From Planctomycetota bacterium (lineage in GTDB: Bacteria > Planctomycetota > UBA1135 > GCA-002686595), in the NCBI GenBank assembly GCA_029212955.1, contig JARGOW010000316.1, positions 1 through 5,205 on the forward strand: DNA of 5,205 bases, read 5' to 3'. The translations under genes were made by a program, and so were the position numbers. Positions 1 through 5,205 of the stretch are shown in pieces. Numbering within the stretch: the first letter of the stretch is position 1; each line of letters begins with the position of its first letter. A model generated the notes under the pieces. It saw only the letters and a program-made list of their open reading frames with translations. It did not search any database and had not been told where the DNA came from.

Positions 1-851
1 GGCCGAGCGGGTTTGGGGGCTTCGCCTTCTTCGCCTAGGATTTCCATCACGTCCAAGCGCAGGCAGCGGCAGGAGACGCCGCCGAGACTTTCGCCCAGGG
101 CGGGATCCGTTTTCCCGTCCTCTCCACTGATGAATTCCTTCACGTAGGTTCCGTGTTGCGTGACCAGATCGACCACGTACTGACCTTCCTTCGGCTCCTC
201 CTCCCCCAGCCAAACCGGGTCCTTGCCCGCGGCCTGCCATTCGAGGGCAGGGGTGAGACCGTGCAATTCGATCCATCGTTCGCGGGTCAGGTCGGCGCGC
301 CGGTGGGCCACGCGTTCGGGAGTCTTTTGGGCGAGCACTTGGCGCTTGCCTTTGAATTCCTCAAAGGCGGCCAGATCCGGCTCCCCATCGATCTCCACCC
401 AGGCCCGATAGGCCTTCGCACTCGGCGTTTCTTTGATCACCCGCACCCGACCCTTTTCGGTCCAGTGCAAGCCGTTGATCTCCAAACGTCCCTCGTTGCG
501 CGAGTTCACCAGCGCTTCGACCTCCGCCAAATCCGGATCCGAAATACGCGGATCGATCAATTCCATGATGAAGGGACGGCCCATGCCCAGCATGCGCACG
601 TCCACATCCTCCCGGCCGGCGCCGTGGAATTTGTGCTTGCGCGTCCCAGAAGCCTTTCCCAAAACCCAACCGATCAGTTCCTGGGCGGAATCCCGGCTGA
701 GCTTGCCAAAGCCCTCGCACTTTTCGCACTTGCGGCGGCGGCGGGGATGTCCCTTGCACTCGGGGCAAAAGAAAACGGTTTGGGGAAGGTCGCGGCTGAG
801 CTTGCGATAACGGCCTTCCACGTACACTTTGACCCTGGGCTGGTCTCTCAT
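1..851 (-). CDS. pus10: Pus10-type tRNA pseudouridine synthase, 3' end outside window
   Basis: The gene reads leftward and is open to the window edge (283 codons seen). Pus10 enzymes isomerise uridine 54 and/or 55 in the T-psi-C arm of tRNA. Visible in order: GRYRKLSRDLPQT (13-25), matching the conserved GRYxKxSRxLPQT stretch of archaeal and human Pus10; CPEC (29-32) and CEKC (42-45), a likely zinc site placed as in archaeal Pus10; FHGAGREDVDVRMLG (75-89) with catalytic Asp82, then GRPF (91-94); Tyr148 in KAYRA; QKTPERVAHRR (175-185); GTYVKEF (234-240) followed by GKTDP; and LDV (266-268), where Pus10 proteins normally end, so little is missing. The N-terminal THUMP-type domain of known Pus10 is absent: an in-frame TAA lies at 948-950. 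The only starts after it are ATG at 875 and ATG at 851. I chose 851, but 875 would add 8 residues. Neither has a clear ribosome binding site. The gene is divergent from lgt. The family call is very secure. The exact uridine modified is unknown. Confidence 0.93.
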   Translation of the reverse strand, partial: MRDQPRVKVYVEGRYRKLSRDLPQTVFFCPECKGHPRRRRKCEKCEGFGKLSRDSAQELIGWVLGKASGTRKHKFHGAGREDVDVRMLGMGRPFIMELIDPRISDPDLAEVEALVNSRNEGRLEINGLHWTEKGRVRVIKETPSAKAYRAWVEIDGEPDLAAFEEFKGKRQVLAQKTPERVAHRRADLTRERWIELHGLTPALEWQAAGKDPVWLGEEEPKEGQYVVDLVTQHGTYVKEFISGEDGKTDPALGESLGGVSCRCLRLDVMEILGEEGEAPKPAR

Positions 852-900
852 TGGATTCTGGGGCTGCGGGCGCATGGGCCCGGAACGACTGGAACGTTCA

Positions 901-926
901 GGGGCCCGTGGCCCCCGGCAGGGGGC
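901..926 (-). other. Two overlapping GC hairpins in the pus10 leader
   Basis: GGGGCC (901-906) pairs with GGCCCC (910-915) around a 3-base loop. GCCCCC (911-916) pairs with GGGGGC (921-926) around a 4-base loop. The two stems share bases 911-915, so only one can form at a time. They lie 50-75 bases upstream of the pus10 start, in its probable 5' leader. Such a pair could act as an attenuator-like switch, but short perfect stems arise easily in DNA this rich in G and C. There is no U-tract. Confidence 0.25.
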
Positions 927-1010
927 AGAGCATAGCTTCGCGAACGGTTAGGGCAACCCCCGAGATCTCCCCGGGAGGGATCGAAGTTCCGTTTCCCCGT
1001 CGCAAACCCT

Positions 1011-1014
1011 AGGA
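1011..1014 (+). promoter_or_regulatory. Ribosome binding site of lgt
   Basis: AGGA sits 7 bases before the ATG at 1022. This is good spacing and supports that start over the out-of-frame ATG at 1014. The rest of the divergent region (952-1010) shows no convincing -35/-10 pair on either strand. Confidence 0.55.
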
Positions 1015-1021
1015 TGCCCCC

Positions 1022-1957
1022 ATGCACCCCATTCTGTTTGAGATCCCCATCATCCATTTCCCCCTGCGATCCTTTGGCCTGATGGTCATGATCGGGTTCC
1101 TGGTGGGCTCCCACTTCCTCACCCGTTGGGGTTCCCGTGGAGCGGCCGATCCGGTCAAGGCGGAGGTCGGCTTCAGCGCCCTCCCCATGTGGATCCTGGT
1201 GGGCATCATCCTGGGAGCCCGGGCCATGTATGTGGTCGTCGAGGTCCTGCGAGATGGCCCCGTGGGTCAGGGTTTCAAGGAGGACCCGCTCTCCATGCTG
1301 TTCGTCTGGGAGGGCGGATTGGTCATGTACGGGGGCGCCATCGGCGGCATCCTGGGCGCTTGGTGGGCCACCCGTAAGCATCAAATCCCGTTCACCCATG
1401 CCATGGACCTGGGCGTGCCCGCGGCCTTCCTGGGCCTGGCCTTTGGGCGAATCGGTTGCCTTTTGGTGGGCGACGATTTCGGCTCCGTGGTGCCCGAGGC
1501 CTACGCGAGCCTGCCCTTCCCCATCACGATTCACGTGCCTGAAGTCCTCGCCGAGGGCAGTCTCTTCGGTCCCGAAAACGCGGGAAAAATCCTGTGGTGC
1601 ACGCAGATTTGGATGTGTCTCAACGCACTGATGCTGTTCCTCATCGGGCGCTATTGGTTCCTGCCCCGCCGGCGTTTCGGGGGGCAAGTCGCAGCGACCC
1701 TGCTCTTCATCTACAGCTTCGGGCGCTTTGGCATCGAACACTTTCGCGGGGATGCGATCCGCGGGGTTTGGTTCGATGGCATGCTGTCCACGAGCCAATT
1801 GATCTCAATTTTCGTAGCCTTGATCACCGCGATCTACCTGGGACTGCGACTCACCCGGCGCCAAACGGCCGAACAGATTGGAGGCTTTGCCCCCGGGCAA
1901 ACACTTCCCGCGGACCAAGTTCCGGATCAGCCCTCCGGCGAGAATGAGTCGCGATAG
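1022..1957 (+). CDS. lgt: Prolipoprotein diacylglyceryl transferase (Lgt), divergent
   Basis: Lgt is an inner-membrane enzyme. It transfers diacylglycerol from phosphatidylglycerol to the lipobox cysteine of prolipoproteins, the first step of lipoprotein maturation. The 311-residue protein has about seven hydrophobic segments (roughly 10-34, 52-74, 92-115, 126-150, 190-210, 222-236, 257-276). Family landmarks are PLRSFGLMVMIGF (14-26), WEGGLVMYGG (96-105), the signature-like GRIGCLLVGDDFG (142-154) and GRFGIEHFRGDAIRG (234-248). Arg143, Gly154, Arg235 and Glu239 match E. coli Arg143, Gly154, Arg239 and Glu243. Others differ: Tyr103 for His103, Cys146 for Asn146, Asp151 for Glu151, Phe18 for Tyr26. 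The usual HPSQLYE motif is reduced to LWCTQIW (191-197). The hydrophilic tail after about 280 overlaps the next gene, which suggests an operon. It is probably a functional housekeeping Lgt, but a paralogue is possible. Confidence 0.93.
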   Translation: MHPILFEIPIIHFPLRSFGLMVMIGFLVGSHFLTRWGSRGAADPVKAEVGFSALPMWILVGIILGARAMYVVVEVLRDGPVGQGFKEDPLSMLFVWEGGLVMYGGAIGGILGAWWATRKHQIPFTHAMDLGVPAAFLGLAFGRIGCLLVGDDFGSVVPEAYASLPFPITIHVPEVLAEGSLFGPENAGKILWCTQIWMCLNALMLFLIGRYWFLPRRRFGGQVAATLLFIYSFGRFGIEHFRGDAIRGVWFDGMLSTSQLISIFVALITAIYLGLRLTRRQTAEQIGGFAPGQTLPADQVPDQPSGENESR

Positions 1958-2927
1958 GCCCAGGCCGAGCATCCTCGCCGGCATCGACGAAGCGGGGTTG
2001 GGCCCCATGCTGGGTCCCTTGACCCTGGGCATGTCCGCCTTCCGGGTCCCCCAGGGAGAAGCGGGCGTGGACGCATCGGACCTGTGGAATGTGCTCCAGG
2101 AGGCTGTGGCCACCAAACCCGCCCGGGGAGAAGAACGCCTGGTGGTGGCGGACTCGAAGATAGTTTTTCAACGCACGGCCCCCGGCTGGCAGCGCTTGGA
2201 GAGCACCGCCCTCTCATTTCTACGGCTGGCCCACGGCGACAGCGCCCCGGAGCTTTGGTCCTACCTTTCGCCCGGACTGTCCACGCCCGAGGCCCCTTGG
2301 TATGGGCACATACCAGAAACCCTGCCAGCCAAGGTTCCCGTGGAGGACATCGAAGAGCACGTGTCCCGGTTGCAGCGTTGCATGGATCCCCACGGCATGC
2401 AGCTCGTCGAAGCTTGCTTGAGCGTGCTGCCCGCAAGCGACCTCAACCGGAGCTTCGAAGCCACCCAATCCAAGTCCCAAACCGTTTGGATTCAAACCGC
2501 ACACCTGATCGCCCAGGTGTTTGAACGCCATGGGCACGAGGGCGTTCATGTGATCGTGGATCGCCAGGGGGCGCGCAAGCATTACGCTCGATTGCTCGAA
2601 CGCGATTTCCCAGGGCACCGTGTCCAGCGACTTCAAGAAAACAATCTGCGCTCGGACTATTGGGTCGAGGGACCCATGGGTTCCATGGAGGTCTCTTTCC
2701 AAGTGGGCGCGGAAAACCAATCCCTGCCCACGGCGCTCGCTTCGTGTTTCGCCAAGTACGCACGCGAATTGTCCATGCAAGGCTTCAACCGCTTTTTTGG
2801 CGGGAGGCAGAAGGGGCTCAAGGACACGGCGGGCTACGTCACCGATGGCCGGAGGTGGATGCAAGATGCCCAAGCCACCATCGAGGGATCGAATCTGGCA
2901 GCGCGCAGCCTGGTACGGGAACGCTAG
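1944..2927 (+). CDS. Divergent RNase HII-like protein with large insertion
   Basis: The start at ATG 1944 gives 327 residues and a 14-base overlap with lgt. A TTG at 1878 would add 22 residues, but those lie wholly inside lgt and carry no family signal. RNase HII cleaves RNA at ribonucleotides embedded in DNA. The RNase HII pattern is recognisable: AGIDEAGLGPMLGPL (12-26), like GxDEAGRGPxxGP, with Asp15 and Glu16; ADSK (69-72), like the usual DSKKL; VIVDRQGARK (203-212) with Asp206 as the third acidic residue; GAENQSLPTALASCFAKYAR (255-274), like the KGDxxxxxIAAASIxAKVTR segment, with Glu257 where the fourth Asp normally sits; and AGYVTDGRRWMQDA (296-309), like GYxTxxHxxAL. Typical RNase HII has about 200-220 residues. 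Here about 100 extra residues lie between the DSK and third-Asp motifs (roughly 75-180). The Arg of DEAGRG is Leu19. It could be an RNase HII substitute or a related nuclease with another substrate. The superfamily call is firm, the activity uncertain. Confidence 0.75.
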   Translation: MSRDRPRPSILAGIDEAGLGPMLGPLTLGMSAFRVPQGEAGVDASDLWNVLQEAVATKPARGEERLVVADSKIVFQRTAPGWQRLESTALSFLRLAHGDSAPELWSYLSPGLSTPEAPWYGHIPETLPAKVPVEDIEEHVSRLQRCMDPHGMQLVEACLSVLPASDLNRSFEATQSKSQTVWIQTAHLIAQVFERHGHEGVHVIVDRQGARKHYARLLERDFPGHRVQRLQENNLRSDYWVEGPMGSMEVSFQVGAENQSLPTALASCFAKYARELSMQGFNRFFGGRQKGLKDTAGYVTDGRRWMQDAQATIEGSNLAARSLVRER

Positions 2928-2976
2928 CCCGGGCCATCCCAGACCCTGCCAGGAATTGGGACAAGCCCCCAGGGAG

Positions 2977-2993
2977 ACCCCTTCCGGTGGGGT
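2977..2993 (+). terminator. Weak hairpin after the lgt operon
   Basis: ACCCC (2977-2981) and GGGGT (2989-2993) can pair around a 7-base loop. Only GGGTTTG follows, not a real U-run, so this is at best a weak terminator 50 bases after the stop at 2927. Confidence 0.2.
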
Positions 2994-2997
2994 GGGT

Positions 2998-3029
2998 TTG
3001 ACAGTTTCCGTGTAAGCGCCGAGTATAGA
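2998..3029 (+). promoter_or_regulatory. Possible promoter of the FG-GAP gene
   Basis: A perfect TTGACA (2998-3003) is followed by TATAGA (3024-3029). The 20-base gap is longer than the ideal 17. GAGTAT at 3021-3026 has 17-base spacing but matches the -10 consensus poorly. Transcription from here would give a leader of about 35 bases before the ATG at 3072, fitting an independently expressed gene. Confidence 0.35.
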
Positions 3030-3071
3030 GGTCGGAATGGGGCCCAGCGATCCCACTCCTTACCTATTTCC

Positions 3072-4784
3072 ATGCTGCCTGCCCTCCCCCATCTTCGCCT
3101 CGCTCTCCTGGCCGTCTGCCTGGGCTCCACCGCCCAGGGTCAGGGCATTTTGCAGGAGTTCTTGGGCGACAACGTGAACGACTCCATGGGCAACGCCATG
3201 GCCCTCGGGGACGTGAATGGGGACGGAACCGCCGACTACATCGTGGGCATGCGCAATGCATTCGATGGCCTCGTGCTCTCCGGTGGCGTGCGAGTTTACT
3301 CCGGTACGGACCACTCGATCCTCCACACCTTTTACGGCACCCGAGCGGGCAGCGCCTTCGGCTTCGCCGTGGACTTTGCCGGGGATACCGATGGTGATGG
3401 CTTCGGCGACATCCTCGTTGGCGCTCCCTTCCACCAGGAAATGGGCGAAGTGCTCAACGGCCGCGCGTTCCTTTACAGCGGACAAACCGGTGCGCTTCTC
3501 CACCAGATTGGGGGAGCCAACGTGTTCGACAACGCGGGCTATGCGGTTTGCCGAATCGGCGACATCAACGGGGACCTGCGCGATGACTTTCTGGTCGGCT
3601 CCCCCGGGGTGGATGCGGGCGCGTCTGATACGGGAAGTGCCACCGCTTACTCAGGCTCCACCGGCGCGGTGCTCTATACGATCGATGGACTTTCGGGCGG
3701 CGACCTGCTGGGCAGCTCCTTTGCTTCCTTGGGCGACCTGGACACCGACACCGTGCCCGACTTTGCCATCGGCGTACGCGGAACGGATGTGAACGCCAGC
3801 GGGTCTGGTTCGGTGACGGTCTATTCCGGGCTCATGGGGCTGGAACTCTACACACGCGATGGCACCGTGGCCGGTCAAGGCATGGGCTTCTCCCTTTCCC
3901 ATGCGGGTGATTTGGACGGGGATGGACACATGGATTGGATCAGCGGTTCTCCCCAGGATTCGCGTGGGGGGACACAGGCTGGAAGTGCACAGGTTTATTC
4001 CGGCCTGAATGGCACACTACTCCACGAGATTCTGGGCACGATGGCCTTCGAACGATTGGGCGAAGGGGTTTCCACCGCCGGCGACCTGGACGGCGACCTG
4101 CAAGACGATTTCCTCATCGGTGCACCTGGCGACCCCACGGTGGCCGTGGATGCGGGCCGCTTGACGGCCTATTCAGGAAACAGCGGAAGCGCGCTGTGCA
4201 GTACCTTTGGAGTGCTGGCCTCCGACCGCATGGGAGTCGGGGTGGGTCCGGCGGGCGACTTCAACGGGGATGGCATTCCAGATGTTCTGCTGGGCGTCCC
4301 GGGCGACGACAAGGCCGGAAACAACTCGGGCGCGTTCCTGCTTTTGGCCGGCTGCCGGGAAGTGGGCACGACCTACTGCAGCCCCAATTCATTGAACAGC
4401 TCGGGAGCCTCCGCGGTGCTGTCGGGCCAAGGCTCCCCCATGGCCGCCCACAACCAATTGGTCCTGCTGGCTGAATCCATGCCCCAGAATCAGTTTGGCT
4501 ACTTCCTGGTGGCCACCCAAAGCGGTCTTTTGTCCAACCCCGGTGGAAGCCAGGGCGACCTGTGCCTGGCGGGTAACCTGGGCCGGTTCAATCTGGGAGC
4601 GCAGATCCGGTTTTCGGGAGCCACCGGGGCCTTCCAGCTCCAAGTGGACCTCACAAACCTGCCCCTGAACCCTGCCCAGGCCGTTGTGGCCGGTGAGACC
4701 TGGCAATTCCAGGCCTGGTTCCGCGACCAGAACCCCAACAACACCAGCAACTTCACCGACGCTCTGGCCATCTCATTCCTGTAG
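3072..4784 (+). CDS. Secreted FG-GAP repeat (integrin alpha-like) protein
   Basis: 570 residues. A signal peptide is likely at 1-23: Arg9, a hydrophobic stretch 10-18, then STAQG before Gln24. Seven repeats follow, each with a calcium-loop of DxNxDGxxD type and a [IL]xGxP-like strand. They start at Asp47, 105, 164, 222, 280, 338 and 396, a period of 58-59 residues. Examples are GDVNGDGTADYIVG and GDFNGDGIPDVLLG. The fourth is degenerate (DLDTDTVPD). Seven units fit a closed seven-bladed beta-propeller like the integrin alpha head. From about 433 comes a separate domain beginning TYCSPNSLNSSG, with Cys436 and Cys498 perhaps forming a disulphide, then NPGGSQGDLCLAG (489-501), WQFQAWFRDQNP (538-549) and the end SNFTDALAISFL (559-570). 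I recall this domain at the C-termini of many secreted planctomycete proteins, but that is memory and not a search. The protein is probably extracellular and calcium-binding. Its ligand is unknown. No Shine-Dalgarno precedes the ATG. Confidence 0.88.
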   Translation: MLPALPHLRLALLAVCLGSTAQGQGILQEFLGDNVNDSMGNAMALGDVNGDGTADYIVGMRNAFDGLVLSGGVRVYSGTDHSILHTFYGTRAGSAFGFAVDFAGDTDGDGFGDILVGAPFHQEMGEVLNGRAFLYSGQTGALLHQIGGANVFDNAGYAVCRIGDINGDLRDDFLVGSPGVDAGASDTGSATAYSGSTGAVLYTIDGLSGGDLLGSSFASLGDLDTDTVPDFAIGVRGTDVNASGSGSVTVYSGLMGLELYTRDGTVAGQGMGFSLSHAGDLDGDGHMDWISGSPQDSRGGTQAGSAQVYSGLNGTLLHEILGTMAFERLGEGVSTAGDLDGDLQDDFLIGAPGDPTVAVDAGRLTAYSGNSGSALCSTFGVLASDRMGVGVGPAGDFNGDGIPDVLLGVPGDDKAGNNSGAFLLLAGCREVGTTYCSPNSLNSSGASAVLSGQGSPMAAHNQLVLLAESMPQNQFGYFLVATQSGLLSNPGGSQGDLCLAGNLGRFNLGAQIRFSGATGAFQLQVDLTNLPLNPAQAVVAGETWQFQAWFRDQNPNNTSNFTDALAISFL

Positions 4785-4785
4785 T

Positions 4786-4806
4786 GGATGGCGCATCCGG
4801 CGCCGG
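4786..4806 (+). terminator. Hairpin/palindrome just after the FG-GAP gene
   Basis: GGATG (4786-4790) pairs with CATCC (4794-4798) around a 3-base loop. It runs into the perfect palindrome CCGGCGCCGG (4797-4806). The site lies directly after the stop at 4782-4784, where a terminator is expected, but there is no U-tract, so termination is not shown. Confidence 0.25.
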
Positions 4807-4855
4807 GAAATGCAAGGCGCAGGTGGCCGGGATGTATCGCACGGGGTAGTCTTCC

Positions 4856-4873
4856 AGACCCTTTTTAAGGTCT
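4856..4873 (+). promoter_or_regulatory. Ribosome binding site within a small hairpin
   Basis: AAGG (4867-4870) lies 8 bases before the ATG at 4879 and fixes that start. AGACC (4856-4860) can pair with GGTCT (4869-4873), hiding two bases of the binding site in a 5-bp stem. This could damp translation but may be chance. I see no clear promoter in 4807-4855. Confidence 0.4.
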
Positions 4874-4878
4874 CTCCC

Positions 4879-5205
4879 ATGGCAAAAATTGCGATTCTTG
4901 GTGCCGGCGTGTCCGGCTTGGCTCTCGCCCGATACCTGGTGCAGGGCGGTGTATCCCCCTCCGATCTAAAAATCTTCGAGTCCGCCCCCGTGGCGGGCGG
5001 CTTGTGCCGGTCGGAAACGATCGACGGTTTCACCTATGACAAATCCGGCGGGCACATCCTTTTCAGCAAGGATCAAGCCGCCATGGATTGGATGAAAGAA
5101 GAGACCGGAGGCCCGGACGCCTTCGACGAACGCAACCGCCAGACCAAGATTCGTTTCGAGGATCGCTGGGTGCACTACCCCTTCGAAAACGGAATCGGCG
5201 ACCTG
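4879..5205 (+). CDS. FAD-dependent amine oxidase/UGM-like oxidoreductase, N-terminal part
   Basis: The first 109 codons are present and the rest lies beyond the right edge. The N-terminus is an FAD-binding Rossmann fold: MAKIAILGAGVSGLALARYL with GxGxxG at 8-13, Glu34 at the end of the second strand for the adenosine ribose, and AGGLCRSE (39-46), a second glycine pair typical of the amine oxidase, protoporphyrinogen oxidase and UDP-galactopyranose mutase group. Then come YDKSGGHILFSK (53-64) and WVHYPFENGIGDL (97-109). The GGHxxFSK and YPFENGxxDL segments recall a subgroup often found near surface-polysaccharide genes, which would make it a sugar-nucleotide or glycan-linked flavoenzyme. That link is recollection. 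Substrate and exact subfamily cannot be settled from this fragment. A spacing of 94 bases from the FG-GAP gene leaves its transcriptional unit open. Confidence 0.85.
   Translation, partial: MAKIAILGAGVSGLALARYLVQGGVSPSDLKIFESAPVAGGLCRSETIDGFTYDKSGGHILFSKDQAAMDWMKEETGGPDAFDERNRQTKIRFEDRWVHYPFENGIGDL

Noticed and set aside
153..935. Long plus-strand open frame of 260 codons
   Set aside because: It lies opposite the pus10 gene, whose minus-strand translation shows clear family motifs. The plus frame gives no recognisable protein and results from GC-rich codon use.
848..1798. Minus-strand open frame of 316 codons opposite lgt
   Set aside because: Low-complexity, His/Asp/Gly-rich translation without motifs. 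lgt on the other strand is certain.
1878..1943. Upstream TTG start for the RNase HII-like gene
   Set aside because: It would add 22 residues lying wholly within lgt coding sequence. The ATG at 1944 places the DEAG motif near the N-terminus, as usual for RNase HII.
2220..3056. Minus-strand open frame of 278 codons opposite the RNase HII-like gene
   Set aside because: No family signal, and the plus-strand frame has ordered RNase HII motifs.
3210..4310. Repeated segments within the FG-GAP gene as DNA tandem repeats
   Set aside because: The periodicity is at protein level (58-59 residues). The DNA copies are too diverged to be a recent tandem array.
1..5205. An operon-like defence, toxin-antitoxin or mobile system
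   Set aside because: The genes are unrelated housekeeping, RNA-modification, nuclease-like and secreted proteins in mixed orientation. There is no transposase, integrase, terminal repeat or CRISPR pattern.

Overview
The window looks like GC-rich bacterial chromosome. Two features suggest a member of the Planctomycetota. One is a secreted FG-GAP protein whose C-terminal domain I recall from large secreted-protein families of that phylum. The other is weak or absent Shine-Dalgarno signals at several genes. This assignment is inference from memory, not a search. The lgt gene makes the cell bacterial, because lipoprotein diacylglyceryl transferase is a bacterial enzyme.

Layout. Positions 1-851, minus strand: a gene running off the left edge that encodes an archaeal/eukaryotic-type tRNA pseudouridine synthase Pus10. 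It keeps the catalytic domain and a four-cysteine zinc site but has no N-terminal THUMP-type domain. Positions 852-1021: a divergent intergenic region with GC-rich hairpins in the pus10-side leader. Positions 1022-1957, plus strand: lgt, with several substitutions at residues important in the E. coli enzyme. Positions 1944-2927, plus strand, overlapping the lgt stop by 14 bases: an enlarged, divergent RNase HII-like protein. Positions 2928-3071: an intergenic stretch with a weak hairpin and a possible promoter. Positions 3072-4784, plus strand: a secreted protein with seven FG-GAP/calcium-loop repeats and a separate C-terminal domain. Positions 4785-4878: a short intergenic region with two hairpins. 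Positions 4879 to the right edge, plus strand: the N-terminal part of an FAD-dependent amine-oxidase/UDP-galactopyranose-mutase-like oxidoreductase.

The genes do not form one pathway. lgt and the RNase HII-like gene are probably co-transcribed and translationally coupled, and the FG-GAP gene probably has its own promoter. The most notable content is the Pus10-type enzyme in a bacterial context, since bacteria normally make pseudouridine 55 with TruB and methylate U54 with TrmA. The next most notable is the divergent RNase HII-like family member, with an apparent Asp-to-Glu change at the fourth metal ligand and an insertion of about 100 residues. No RNA genes, mobile elements, CRISPR arrays or large DNA repeats were seen.
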